Source: Paenibacillus plantiphilus
Lineage (GTDB): Bacteria > Bacillota > Bacilli > Paenibacillales > Paenibacillaceae
Reading direction: 5' to 3'
Length of the DNA stretch: 64,000 nt
Assembly: GCF_927798095.1 (NCBI RefSeq)
Contig: NZ_CAKMMF010000019.1
Location: 1 to 64,000, forward strand
The first letter of the stretch is position 1. Every line of letters starts with the position of its first letter. The notes below the pieces were generated by a model. The model saw only the letters and a list, made by a program, of their open reading frames with translations. It was not told the DNA's origin and ran no database searches. The position numbers and the translations under genes were made by a program. Positions 42,577 through 51,077 of the stretch are shown one piece after another.

Positions 42577-43527
42577 CTATTTCTTACCCGCACCTCGTGC
42601 GGCGGGTTTATGAATCAGCTCTGGCAAGGGAACGATCTCATACCCTTTATCATGCAGAAGCTTGATTAGCCGGGGCAGCGCTTTTATTGTTCCTGACAGA
42701 TTCTGTCCGATGCCGCCGCCTGCGTGCTGCAGAATAATAGAGCCGGGCTGAAGCGTTTTTTTGATGTTGACCAGTATGGAGTTGCTGTCAATGCCGCGCC
42801 AATCGACTGAATCGACATCCCAATTGACGACCACGAAGCCTCGTGAACGCAGCCATTCGATTTGTTCGGGAAGGATCTCGCCGTAGGGCGGGCGAACGTG
42901 TCGCGGACTGTAACCGGCTAGTGGGCGCAGAATGGCGTCTGTGCGCATAATTTGCCGCTGGAACGAGGCGAGGGAAATGCGTGAGAATACAGCGTGATCG
43001 TACGAATGATTGCCAATAATATGTCCTTCTCTCTGCATGCGGCGGACGATGGCTGGATATTTCGCAGCTCTGGAGCCGACAACGAAGAAGGTCGCACGAA
43101 CCTTGTAGCGGGCAAGAATATCGAGCACTTTAGGTGTATAGCGCGGATCAGGCACGTCGTCGAAGGTTAGCGCTACCTTGCGAATATTGCGGGGACCCCC
43201 GATTACGAAAGAGCCCGGATACCATTGTTGGAGCGTATTCCAAGAGATGGTTGTCCGGGTTTTTCGTTGCTGTCTGCGCGGCTTCCGGTTATGCCGCTTA
43301 GGTTTGGCGACAGTGACAGCTGCTGCCCCCTCATATAGTGAATCAGATGAATAGGGCGCAATGCGTGAAGAAGCGGCTGAAGCGTTCGAAGCAGGCAGGG
43401 GCTGCGGCAGGAGCGGCCCGTGACTGTCAGCGTGGACGCTGTCGATCGGGGCCGTCAGCAGTGAAGAAGAAACTACAGCGATCAAGATTCCTGCGGCAGC
43501 TCTGCGACAGCTTTGCAGTGTAAACAT
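42577..43527 (-). CDS. Polysaccharide deacetylase (NodB domain), exported
   Basis: A 316-residue protein with a signal peptide and a basic linker, then a NodB catalytic domain. The motif TFDDVPDP (normally TFDDGPDP, so Gly is replaced by Val) carries the metal and base aspartates. GNHSYDH carries the two zinc histidines, RPPYGE follows, and the region ends WDVDSVDWRG and ILQHAGG. Substrate may be peptidoglycan or a surface polysaccharide. ATG 43527 follows GGAGGAG; the 43-codon upstream extension is rejected. Convergent with the LysM-3D gene. Confidence 0.88.
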   Translation of the reverse strand: MFTLQSCRRAAAGILIAVVSSSLLTAPIDSVHADSHGPLLPQPLPASNASAASSRIAPYSSDSLYEGAAAVTVAKPKRHNRKPRRQQRKTRTTISWNTLQQWYPGSFVIGGPRNIRKVALTFDDVPDPRYTPKVLDILARYKVRATFFVVGSRAAKYPAIVRRMQREGHIIGNHSYDHAVFSRISLASFQRQIMRTDAILRPLAGYSPRHVRPPYGEILPEQIEWLRSRGFVVVNWDVDSVDWRGIDSNSILVNIKKTLQPGSIILQHAGGGIGQNLSGTIKALPRLIKLLHDKGYEIVPLPELIHKPAARGAGKK

Positions 43528-43685
43528 TGCAACTCCTCCGTCTAATTCTTCATTCCAGAATAAACCCGGTTTATAAATTGTTCCCCAACGGCACATGATC
43601 ATGCACGCCTCATGGACTGTATATATGAACTTTGAACAGGTTGCCGCTCTCCACATTATCGAGCCATCAGTGGCAAATCAAAAGC

Positions 43686-43720
43686 GGCCGATAGGGTGAA
43701 TTTCCCTATCGGCCTCTTTT
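43686..43720. terminator. Strong 11-bp hairpin with T runs
   Basis: GGCCGATAGGG (43686-43696) pairs with CCCTATCGGCC (43704-43714) around a 7-base loop; TCTTTT follows on the plus strand and GCTTTTG on the minus strand. It probably ends the chemoreceptor transcript on the minus strand. Confidence 0.75.
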
Positions 43721-43830
43721 ACATGAACAATATTCGATTCAATCCTGCTGCTGTGGCAATCCACTTAATCGCTTTTAAGTGAATGAAGATTCAATTTCAC
43801 AATCAGAGTTTGACTTTACGTGCGAAGAGA

Positions 43831-43955
43831 GCGGAGGGTTGGAGGATTCTGGAGAAACGTTAGTGTTCGCCTTTAAAGCCCGATTTCAACCTATAATGAT
43901 TCTACAGTTAAGAAATCGGGCTTTAACAGCGATCGGAAGAACCCTCCAAACCCGC
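43831..43955. repeat. Imperfect inverted repeat of about 125 bp
   Basis: An inner perfect 13-bp stem (AAAGCCCGATTTC, 43875-43887, with 43912-43924) is nested in outer arms GCGGAGGGTTGGAGGATTCT (43831-43850) and AGAACCCTCC..CCCGC (43938-43955). It occupies the gap between the deacetylase and chemoreceptor genes. It could be a structured RNA, a terminator complex or a small MITE-like element. A further short hairpin, CACTTAA/TTAAGTG, lies at 43761-43780. Confidence 0.7.
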
Positions 43956-44005
43956 AGCGGCTTGTTCCACGTGCCATCGATCGCTGATTTTAATTTCTAC
44001 CCGAA

Positions 44006-45265
44006 TTAAATTTTGAAGATCGAAATCGTACGTTGAAGCTGCATGGCGGCCTGCTGCATTTTTTCCGTTTCCGCTACGACCGCTTGAACAGAATAAATCT
44101 GCTCGTTCATAGATGCGGATACTTGCTCGGTTCCAGCAGCTGACTGCTGTGTAATCGCCGATATGTTCTGAATCGCGCCAGATATCTTCTGGGCGCTCTC
44201 CAGCATAATATCGCTCTCATTGGAGAATTGCGCGATTTGTTTCGATATAAACTCAACGCTGTTTACGATCTCGGCGAAAATCTGCTCCGATTCCTTCAGC
44301 ATGCCTGTTTGCAGCTTCACGACCTCGGCATTGACATGAATATTCTGAATGGCTTTCTGCACGCCATTATCGATGCTGCTGACGAGCTGGAACACTTCCT
44401 TCGTCGAAGCGGTCGACTCCTCCGCCAGCTTGCGGACCTCTTGAGCGACGACGGCAAAGCCTCTGCCGTGCTCGCCAGCTCTGGCGGCCTCGATGGATGC
44501 GTTCAAGGATAGCAAATTGGTCTGCTCCGCAAGATCGGAGATCGTTCGTGTAATGGCCGAGATGCCCTCGGCCTTTTTCGCCAAATCCTCGATGGTTGCT
44601 GCGACATCCGAGGATGCCGCAACGGTCCGCTTCATGCCGGCCGACTGGCTGTCCACAGATTGTCGGCCCCTCTCGACCAGAGATAGTGTCAGCTCAGAGC
44701 GTTCGTTCATTACTTTGGTCGAGTGGGCGTAGGAGGCGACTTTATCCTCGATTTCGCGGATGGATTCCGCCATATCGCTGACGTCCTCGGAGATGGCATT
44801 GGCTCCAACCGCCAGCTCATTAGCAGAGGTTGCGACCTGCTCCATAACCTGCTTCAAGTCATTGTTCTTATCAAAAATCCCACGGCTGGTATCGTTGACG
44901 ACACGGGAGATGTTGGAGGTTTCTTTCAAAATATCGCGCAGCTTGTCCACCATGCTGTTAAAGGAATGGCCAAGATCACCCAGTGCTGCGGACGAGGCTA
45001 CATCAACCTTTTGAGTGAAATCGCCCTTGGCAATGCTGTATGCAATACTCGACATGTCCTGGATGGATGATGTAAGCGCTGTCTCGATGACTCGAACAAG
45101 AGGAAAAGTTGCGATTGCAGCCAAAGCAATGATGATCAACCCAAGCAGCAGGCTTCCATTTGTAATTAACAAGCCTAGCAGTAAGGCAATGGAGAAGACG
45201 AGCACGATAGAATAGCAGCCAACTAGCAGTTTATTGCGAGTAGATAGACTGTGTAACCATTGCAT
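44006..45265 (-). CDS. Methyl-accepting chemotaxis protein lacking an extracellular sensor domain
   Basis: A 419-residue chemoreceptor. Two membrane helices lie close together (about 14-33 and 38-56) with almost no loop between them. A HAMP-like linker and the long coiled-coil signalling domain follow, with the highly conserved hairpin tip GRGFAVVAQEVRKLAEES. It would signal through CheW/CheA. With no outer ligand domain, it may sense membrane state, internal signals or a partner. The start follows AAAGGGGAG. Confidence 0.92.
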   Translation of the reverse strand: MQWLHSLSTRNKLLVGCYSIVLVFSIALLLGLLITNGSLLLGLIIIALAAIATFPLVRVIETALTSSIQDMSSIAYSIAKGDFTQKVDVASSAALGDLGHSFNSMVDKLRDILKETSNISRVVNDTSRGIFDKNNDLKQVMEQVATSANELAVGANAISEDVSDMAESIREIEDKVASYAHSTKVMNERSELTLSLVERGRQSVDSQSAGMKRTVAASSDVAATIEDLAKKAEGISAITRTISDLAEQTNLLSLNASIEAARAGEHGRGFAVVAQEVRKLAEESTASTKEVFQLVSSIDNGVQKAIQNIHVNAEVVKLQTGMLKESEQIFAEIVNSVEFISKQIAQFSNESDIMLESAQKISGAIQNISAITQQSAAGTEQVSASMNEQIYSVQAVVAETEKMQQAAMQLQRTISIFKI

Positions 45266-45504
45266 AGTGGTAAGCTCCCCTTTAATTGGAATATCATTAT
45301 TATAGCATCGCTATGCCGTTTGTCTACAAAGGTCTAATACGATAGAACCATGTCGGTAGATCTATGAAATTACACCAAAAAAGAGACGGAATTTTGTAAG
45401 TTTTCTGTAATTATATATTGAAGGAACTATTTTTATGTCATATAATGGGCCCATAGCATCATATGCATACTAGATGAAAATTATGGATGCGAGGGGGAGA
45501 GTTA

Positions 45505-45921
45505 ATGAATTTGGATGCAATGCCTTTAGCCCGTCAGGTGGAGTTCGTATTCAAGCAGCTGGAGGAAGAACTGGTTCATGCAGTAGCAGGTACTGTGACC
45601 ATACATATTCGCAACAATGTCGTGGGGAAATACGGGGTTCGTCATAATCCCATAGAGAGTAAGAATGGTCAGATCGGAGACAAAGCTGCAGCTCAAGGAA
45701 TGACGGAAGCTCAAGTCCAGGCATTCAGAAAAATGGCAGTGGATTCGCTTAGAATGAAGAGAAGCTGGACACATGGCGAGATTATTTATGATTTTAGCGT
45801 TCGGGCAGGATCTGGCGTGTGGGCGGCAAGCATCACCTATGAATCCAACTATAACTTGGCAAATGGTTTATTCCGCTATCAGCCCAAATATACACAGCAA
45901 GCATTGCGTGATGCGCCTTAA
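45505..45921 (+). CDS. Hypothetical protein, 138 residues
   Basis: ATG 45505 follows GGGGGAGAG. The product is soluble and mixed in structure (MPLARQVEFVFKQLEEELVH, then TVTIHIRNNVVGKYGVRHNP and WAASITYESNYNLA). No signal, membrane segment or known motif is recognised. A terminator follows directly, so the gene is probably monocistronic. The 45266-45504 gap upstream is AT-rich and likely carries its promoter, but no clear -35/-10 pair stands out. Confidence 0.7.
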   Translation: MNLDAMPLARQVEFVFKQLEEELVHAVAGTVTIHIRNNVVGKYGVRHNPIESKNGQIGDKAAAQGMTEAQVQAFRKMAVDSLRMKRSWTHGEIIYDFSVRAGSGVWAASITYESNYNLANGLFRYQPKYTQQALRDAP

Positions 45922-45936
45922 TATCGACATACAAAA

Positions 45937-45967
45937 AATGCTGTCCGCTAAGGGCAGCATTTCTTTT
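45937..45967 (+). terminator. Terminator between convergent genes
   Basis: AAATGCTGTCC pairs with GGGCAGCATTT (45952-45962) and is followed by CTTTTT. It ends the 138-residue protein gene ahead of the convergent SASP gene. Confidence 0.85.
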
Positions 45968-45981
45968 TGCTTGATCAGAGC

Positions 45982-46203
45982 TCAGTGGAACTTGCCTGCG
46001 AGCTGCTGCTCCGCGATTTGAACGAGCCTGCGGGTAATGTATCCGCCAATGGCGCCAGTATCGCGTGTAGCCATATAACCGTAATAACCGTCCTGCGGAA
46101 TTTGAATGCCGAGCTCTTGCGCGATTTCATATTTCAATTGATCCAGCGCTGCGCTGGCCTGAGGTACGACCAGCGAGTTGCTGCTGCGGGATTGTCCTGC
46201 CAT
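45982..46203 (-). CDS. Alpha/beta-type small acid-soluble spore protein
   Basis: A 73-residue SASP with the family core LDQLKYEIAQELGIQIP followed by YYGYMATRDTGAIGGYITRRLV, including the conserved protease-cut region. These proteins coat spore DNA and protect it from UV and heat. ATG 46203 follows AGGAGGTG; the GTG three codons upstream overlaps the ribosome site. A close paralogue is at 51078-51305. Forespore sigma-G control is known for the family. Confidence 0.97.
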   Translation of the reverse strand: MAGQSRSSNSLVVPQASAALDQLKYEIAQELGIQIPQDGYYGYMATRDTGAIGGYITRRLVQIAEQQLAGKFH

Positions 46204-46400
46204 CGTGTTCACCTCCTTGTGGTACCCTTAGTATGGTCGCAATGGAAGCTTTTATGCGAACAGGAGGGCAAGGAAGGTACAGCAATGTTTTCCAAATTTA
46301 AGATGGTCGGATAAATGATGAACACGCTCCCAGCGCGCGGTGTTTCGCTGCATGACGGAGGTCGGCCCCGACCACATGCGAAGGCAACTGCTGGTTGCGT

Positions 46401-47348
46401 CTACAGCCCGAAGTCATAATCCGGATAAATATACGGCGATTCGGGCGCAGCAATGGCCTGGAGCTGTTTGGCCTTGAGAACGATAATCTTGTTGCCGTCG
46501 AACAGCTCCTCTGTCAGCTCGCCGCGGACTTTCAGCCATACATCATTATTGTAGGTTGCGGCGCGCGGGTATGAAATCATCAGACCATAAGGAAGCGCGT
46601 CGGCGGAACAGCAGTTCATTGCAAACCGGCTGAGGGCGAACTGGTTCTTGGTCATACCCTCCTGTCTATGTACGAATCCGCTAATTTCTACAGTTTTGCC
46701 TATATAGTTTTGTCTGAACAAATCCAGAGTCGTGAGCGTTTCGATGAATTGCTTCTCAGGGACGCTGATAACCTCCTGCGCGTAAAGTTTTTTGCCATAG
46801 CTGGCATGTGCCTCCGTATATTCATCGGCTGGAAACATGACGTCGAGTTCTTCGTCGGTTTTCACACCGCCAGGGAGTGGCGCCGCCGTTTTGACTGGCT
46901 CATCCTGAACCCCGCTGCCGGCAGGCGGTAATGTCGCCGCTCTGGACGATCCGGAATTCAATACTTCGGCGCCTGCAAAATTAACCCCTTTCTTCGCAGC
47001 AGCCGAGCTGCCCAGTGCGGCATCCGGCAGCGTAAAGCCAAGCACAAGCGGAAGAACGAACATGCCATAGATCAATATGTTCTTCGTGATGGAAGAGGGG
47101 GGCTCATGATTGCATTCGCAGGCTGCCGTCTTGCGTCCAGCCCATGCTTGAAGAGCGGCATACAGTTGATAGATGGCAGTAGCATAGAGGCCGATCGCGG
47201 ATAGTTTGACATAGATGGTCATTCTCGGCGCAATATAGAGAGTCAGGTTATCGGATCGAACAAGGAAGACAATATACATCGCAAAGCCGGTCAAAATAAC
47301 AGCTCGGATAAGATGATGCACGATTCGTTTGCGGTCAGCGGGTGACAT
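46401..47348 (-). CDS. TIGR03943/DUF1980 putative permease subunit (YcgQ-like)
   Basis: A 315-residue membrane protein. Four hydrophobic segments lie in the first 130 residues, with a short CECNH cluster between them. An extracellular domain follows, with the family motifs KTVEISGFVHRQ, FALSRFAMNCCSADALPYGLMI and WLKVRGEL. It is the usual partner of a YcgR/DUF318 permease, encoded next on the same strand (47820-49163). Together they are thought to move metal ions or act in metal homeostasis; the substrate is unproven. The start follows AAGGAG. Confidence 0.88.
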   Translation of the reverse strand: MSPADRKRIVHHLIRAVILTGFAMYIVFLVRSDNLTLYIAPRMTIYVKLSAIGLYATAIYQLYAALQAWAGRKTAACECNHEPPSSITKNILIYGMFVLPLVLGFTLPDAALGSSAAAKKGVNFAGAEVLNSGSSRAATLPPAGSGVQDEPVKTAAPLPGGVKTDEELDVMFPADEYTEAHASYGKKLYAQEVISVPEKQFIETLTTLDLFRQNYIGKTVEISGFVHRQEGMTKNQFALSRFAMNCCSADALPYGLMISYPRAATYNNDVWLKVRGELTEELFDGNKIIVLKAKQLQAIAAPESPYIYPDYDFGL

Positions 47349-47399
47349 GCTGTCACTCCTTTCAATGAAATTTGTGCGATCAAACGGCAGAGCTTGAAT

Positions 47400-47715
47400 G
47401 TTCCAGCGTATTTCCGCTTTTCGGAGATAGCCGAGGGGATTCTACGATGCTTTGCATCTGTAAGAAGGTTTTTCCGTGTTACAGACTCGAACGTTGCTGC
47501 TTTTCGTGCTGTAAGCAGGTTTTTCCGCCTTAACACTGCCACTAGAGCTCGTTTGCCGCCGATCGGCACGCTGTAAGCAGGTTTCTCCGTGTTACAGACT
47601 CGAACGTTGCTGCTTTTCGTGCTGTAAGCAGGTTTTTCCGCCTTAACACTGCCACTAGAGCTCGTTTGCCGCCGATTGGTACGCTGTAAGCAGGTTTATT
47701 TCCACCTTAACAGCG
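47400..47715. repeat. 113-bp tandem repeat array C (about 2.8 units, inverted orientation)
   Basis: Reverse-complement orientation of the family. GCTGTAAGCAGGTTTTTCCG recurs at 47508 and 47621, exactly 113 bp apart. Cores CTGTAAGCAGG..TTCCGCC and TTACAGAC are retained, with the longest conserved stretch identical over more than 90 bp between the two copies. CAGACTGTTGAAAAAGG (minus strand, 47729-47745) lies at the array's upstream end, as in array D. It separates the two genes of the YcgR/YcgQ pair, which are otherwise expected to be cotranscribed. Confidence 0.9.
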
Positions 47716-47819
47716 AATGGCGGGGTTCCCTTTTTCAACAGTCTGAACAATATAGGCAATAGTGTCATAAAGGACCATTTTCATTCAGGGGTGACAACAT
47801 GGACATTATGATGCACGAA

Positions 47820-49163
47820 CTATAATATAAACTGTTGAATAATAATGGAACCGATAAGGACGGCTGTGAAAATAAAGGCGATCAAAGCGAGCACAATTTT
47901 CGTGCGAAATGCAGAAAGCAGCATGAGCGTACTCTTGAAATCGACCATCGGACCAAATACGAGAAAAGCGAGCAGCGCTCCAGGGCCGAATATTCCGTTA
48001 AAAGATGCCGCAACGAATGCGTCTGATGTTGAGCATAGCGAGACGGAGAAGGCAAAGGCCATCATGAACAGGTTTTCCATTACGGGCTGATCGCTCAGCG
48101 CGGTCAATACACTGCGGTCGAGCAGAGTTTGTATGAATGCAGTGATAAAAGCGCCGAGAATTAAATATTTGCCGATATCAAAAAACTCGTCTGAGGCATG
48201 AGCAAGTGTTGAGCCGAATCGTCCGCGCCAAGTCCTGCTGGCAGCCTCTCCGTGACCGCGATCGTCGTCAGCAGGGCCATGGGTGTGATCGTGACCATGA
48301 TGATCGCCGTGAGCATGCTCACTATGGACATCGTGACGATGGTCGTGAGCATGCTCACTATGGAGATCGTGATGATGGTCGTGAGTAGTACGCTCACTAT
48401 GGACATCGTGACGATGGTCGTGAGCACGCTCGCTATAGAGATCGTGATGATCGCCATGAGTACGCTCACTATGGACATCGTGATGATGATCGTGACCATC
48501 ATGATGATGAGCATGATCGTGATGGCGATCAGAGCGATGGTGAAGCACCTGACCATCATCGTGGTGCTTATGGTTGTGACTATGATGATCGTGTGTATGT
48601 GGATGAGCGAATGCTTTCTTGGCCTCTCTGAGCGGGCTTTTCTTCAAATATTTATAGAGAAGCAATCCCAGCACAACGCAAACGGCAAACGCGAGACCCA
48701 TTCGAGAATACGCCATCGATGGCTGGGTTCTGAATGCGGTATAGGTTGAAGTGAAGACAACAGGGTTGAGAATCGGGCCAGCGAAAATAAAGACAATACC
48801 AATATATGCCGGCATCCCTTTACGTATTAACCGTCTGACCACCGGGATCATGCCGCATTCGCATAACGGCAGCAGCAGGCCGAGCAAGCTTCCGAACAAT
48901 ACGCCGACAATAGGATTTCGCGGTGTCAGCCTGGCAATCAGGGAATCGGATACGAACACCTGGAGCAGTGCTGAGGCAAGGACGCCCAAGAGGATGAAGG
49001 GGAAAGCTTCCAGTATAATGCTTATGAATAAAATTTTGAATGATTGCAGGGAAGGGCTTTCCAGCAAGAGATCCGTTACACCGCCGCCGCTTAATATCCG
49101 AGCCAGCATGATGAGGCATCCTGCAGCAAGCAGGGGAGTTCCTAATCGATAAATGAAACGCAA
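47820..49163 (-). CDS. DUF318/ArsP-like permease (YcgR-like) with large histidine-rich loop
   Basis: A 447-residue membrane protein with about eight segments. The conserved half-repeats are PFILLGVLASALLQ...GVLFGSLLGLLLPLCECGMIPV and LCSTSDAFVAASFNGIFGPGALLAFLVFGPMVD. Between them, about residues 185-310 are almost all His, Asp, Glu and Ser in repeated HDVHSE units, a likely metal-binding cytoplasmic or external loop. TTG 49163 follows AAGGAG by seven bases and is preferred over the TTG at 49184. Partner of the YcgQ-like gene downstream. Zinc or another divalent metal is a guess from the histidines. Confidence 0.85.
   Translation of the reverse strand: MRFIYRLGTPLLAAGCLIMLARILSGGGVTDLLLESPSLQSFKILFISIILEAFPFILLGVLASALLQVFVSDSLIARLTPRNPIVGVLFGSLLGLLLPLCECGMIPVVRRLIRKGMPAYIGIVFIFAGPILNPVVFTSTYTAFRTQPSMAYSRMGLAFAVCVVLGLLLYKYLKKSPLREAKKAFAHPHTHDHHSHNHKHHDDGQVLHHRSDRHHDHAHHHDGHDHHHDVHSERTHGDHHDLYSERAHDHRHDVHSERTTHDHHHDLHSEHAHDHRHDVHSEHAHGDHHGHDHTHGPADDDRGHGEAASRTWRGRFGSTLAHASDEFFDIGKYLILGAFITAFIQTLLDRSVLTALSDQPVMENLFMMAFAFSVSLCSTSDAFVAASFNGIFGPGALLAFLVFGPMVDFKSTLMLLSAFRTKIVLALIAFIFTAVLIGSIIIQQFIL
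48290..48500. repeat. 36/39-bp tandem repeats encoding the histidine-rich loop
   Basis: Units beginning GCTCACTATGG recur with 36- or 39-bp spacing (for example 48316, 48352, 48391), five to six times. On the minus strand they encode HDHRHDVHSEHA-like motifs. All spacings are multiples of three, so unit loss or gain would preserve the frame and alter loop length. Confidence 0.85.
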
Positions 49164-49372
49164 GTTGGGGCTCCTTTCTGTCAATCGACGACCATTTTAG
49201 TATAGACTATGCGCGCAACAGCGTCCACAGGACAACCTGCAGCACTATTTTTGCGGAAGTGAAAAAATGACCAGTCTCGGAGTTCTGCGGCATGACGGAG
49301 CAGCATCCTCACAATCCGAGCTGCAATCCGGCATTCGCCTTGTAATGAAGCAACTCGAACAGGAGCGCCCAC

Positions 49373-49400
49373 TTGACATTTAGGCTCATGAGAGTATAAT
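49373..49400 (+). promoter_or_regulatory. Promoter of the trpS T-box transcript
   Basis: Consensus TTGACA (49373-49378) and TATAAT (49395-49400) with a 16-base spacer. Transcription would start just ahead of the T-box leader. Upstream 49185-49372 contains nothing else clear. Confidence 0.9.
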
Positions 49401-49404
49401 TTGC

Positions 49405-49680
49405 CTAAATGCAAGGAAGGGAACAAGTAAGCCTGGATGTAAGCTTGGCAGAGAGCCGGTGGGTGGTGTGAACCGGTGCAAGCATCCGCTGCTGAATGGA
49501 TCCTGGAGCTGAGATGAGGAAAGCGAGCGTCCGCGCCCGCAAGTATATATCTACGCATCGTTCCGCGTTAAGGGACTTGAAGGCTTGTTAGCCGTCCGGC
49601 AGGGACGCGTTAGCGAGCATATTAGGGTGGCACCACGGTCCTTCGTCCCTTGCGGCGAGGGGCCTTTTTGCGTTCTGGAA
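49405..49680 (+). ncRNA. T-box leader (tryptophan) with terminator
   Basis: The leader shows stem I with GAGAGCCGGTGGGTGGTG paired to GAACCGGTG. The specifier region is GAATGGATC, with the Trp codon TGG at 49497-49499. The T-box core AGGGTGGCACCACGG lies at 49624-49638. A terminator of GTCC/GGGGCC-type pairing with TTTTT ends at about 49676. Uncharged tRNA-Trp would stabilise the antiterminator and allow trpS expression. The specifier assignment agrees with the gene that follows. Confidence 0.95.
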
Positions 49681-49705
49681 GGCAACTATTAAAGGGGGCT
49701 GTACG

Positions 49706-50692
49706 ATGTCACGTGTATTATCAGGCATTCAAGCAAGCGGACAATTGACGCTGGGCAATTACATCGGTGCGATACAGAACTTTGTTAAACTGCAGGAATC
49801 TCATGAATGCTTCTTCATGGTCGTGGATATGCATGCCATTACCGTTCCACAGGAGCCGGAGGCGCTTCGCGAGCAGACGGAATCGGTTGCCGCGCTCTTC
49901 ATCGCGGCTGGCATAGATCCTGCGAAATCCAGCGTGTTCGTACAATCGCATGTGCCGGCGCACGCAGAGATGGGCTGGTTGTTTACGACGTTGGCTTATA
50001 TGGGCGAGCTGGAGCGAATGACGCAGTATAAGGACAAATCTGCGGGAAAAGACTCCATTGGCGCTGGCTTGTTCGTCTATCCGACGCTGATGGCGGCAGA
50101 CATTCTGCTCTACAACGCCGATCTTGTCCCGGTGGGAGACGATCAGAAGCAGCATTTGGAGCTGACCCGGGATTTGGCGAACCGCTTTAATGCCAGGTTC
50201 GGTGATTACTTCAACATTCCTGAGGGGTATACGCCGAAGGTGGGAGCGCGCATCATGTCGCTGGACGATGCCTCGAAGAAAATGAGCAAGAGCAATCCGA
50301 ATCCGGCCAGCTATATTGCGCTATTGGACCCGCCGGATGTGATTCGCAAGAAAATCAGCCGCGCGACGACAGATTCGGGCCGCGAGGTGAAGTTTAATCC
50401 GGCTGAGAAGCCGGAGGTGAGCAATTTGATGAGCATCTACTCCCATTGTGCGGGACTGACGCTTCAGGAAATTGAGGACCGCTATGAAGGGCAAGGCTAT
50501 GGCGCCTTCAAGAAGGAGCTTGCGGAGCATGTCGTTGCCACGCTTGAGCCGCTGCAAGCAAGGTATGCCGAGATCCGCAGCTCGGGAGAGCTTCATGACA
50601 TCCTAAGGCAAGGGGCGGAGCAGGTATCCGTTGTTGCCAATCGGACGGTCCGCGATGTTAAGGAGCGGATGGGCTTCGTAATGCCGCGCTAG
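49706..50692 (+). CDS. trpS: Tryptophanyl-tRNA synthetase
   Basis: A 328-residue class I synthetase. The HIGH-like motif is in SGQLTLGNYIGAIQN, and the KMSKS loop is present as KKMSKSNPN. It charges tRNA-Trp with tryptophan using ATP. GGGGG lies ahead of ATG 49706. The T-box leader with a TGG specifier gives tryptophan-starvation control, and a strong terminator follows, so the transcript is monocistronic. Confidence 0.98.
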   Translation: MSRVLSGIQASGQLTLGNYIGAIQNFVKLQESHECFFMVVDMHAITVPQEPEALREQTESVAALFIAAGIDPAKSSVFVQSHVPAHAEMGWLFTTLAYMGELERMTQYKDKSAGKDSIGAGLFVYPTLMAADILLYNADLVPVGDDQKQHLELTRDLANRFNARFGDYFNIPEGYTPKVGARIMSLDDASKKMSKSNPNPASYIALLDPPDVIRKKISRATTDSGREVKFNPAEKPEVSNLMSIYSHCAGLTLQEIEDRYEGQGYGAFKKELAEHVVATLEPLQARYAEIRSSGELHDILRQGAEQVSVVANRTVRDVKERMGFVMPR

Positions 50693-50709
50693 ATTGCGTA
50701 TATATCAAT

Positions 50710-50761
50710 AAACAGCAAACGCCGCGAGCGAGGATTCCCTCGTCAGCGGCGTTTGCTGTTT
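50710..50761. terminator. Bidirectional terminator after trpS
   Basis: AACAGCAAACGCCG (50711-50724) pairs exactly with CGGCGTTTGCTGTT (50747-50760). It separates trpS from the convergent 59-residue gene. Confidence 0.9.
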
Positions 50762-50769
50762 CCGTATCA

Positions 50770-50949
50770 TTATTGTGTTTGATTGCGCCGTCTTAATTTG
50801 GCGCTAACGATGAAGCCGAACACAATAAAGGCAATTGTCAGGACAAAGAATAGTGCGGCCAGCCATCCGTTGATGCTAATAAACACGCCAGTCAGAATCA
50901 TCAGCAGAACGGAAAATAGAGCAAAACCCATCGCCATAGGCTTGGACAT
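50770..50949 (-). CDS. 59-residue two-helix membrane protein (possibly DUF5325/YlaF-like)
   Basis: Read on the minus strand from ATG 50949, behind AAGGAGGAG, to TAA 50770. The product starts MSKPMAMGFALFSVLLMILT, has a second helix (WLAALFFVLTIAFIVFGFIV) and ends with a basic tail KLRRRNQTQ. Size, topology and the N-terminal MSKPM fit my memory of small DUF5325-type proteins of spore formers; this is not certain. It is convergent with trpS across a shared terminator and divergent from the SASP gene at 51078. Confidence 0.8.
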   Translation of the reverse strand: MSKPMAMGFALFSVLLMILTGVFISINGWLAALFFVLTIAFIVFGFIVSAKLRRRNQTQ

Positions 50950-51077
50950 GTGTAGCTCCTCCTTCTTTCGTTAAAATTCATTGTACATGCGAGCATATTC
51001 TAATGACTAAAGTATCATAATAAGCTTGCAAGCTTGCAACACACTATCATCGTATAGGATGGAAGGAGAATTCCCAC

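Noticed and set aside
43779-44009. A 76-codon open frame between the deacetylase and chemoreceptor genes
   Set aside because: It runs through the nested inverted repeat, and its codons are explained by that structure.
48252-48749. A plus-strand open frame with Met/Thr/Val-rich repeats
   Set aside because: It is the antisense of the histidine-rich loop repeats of the permease; composition follows from the repeats.
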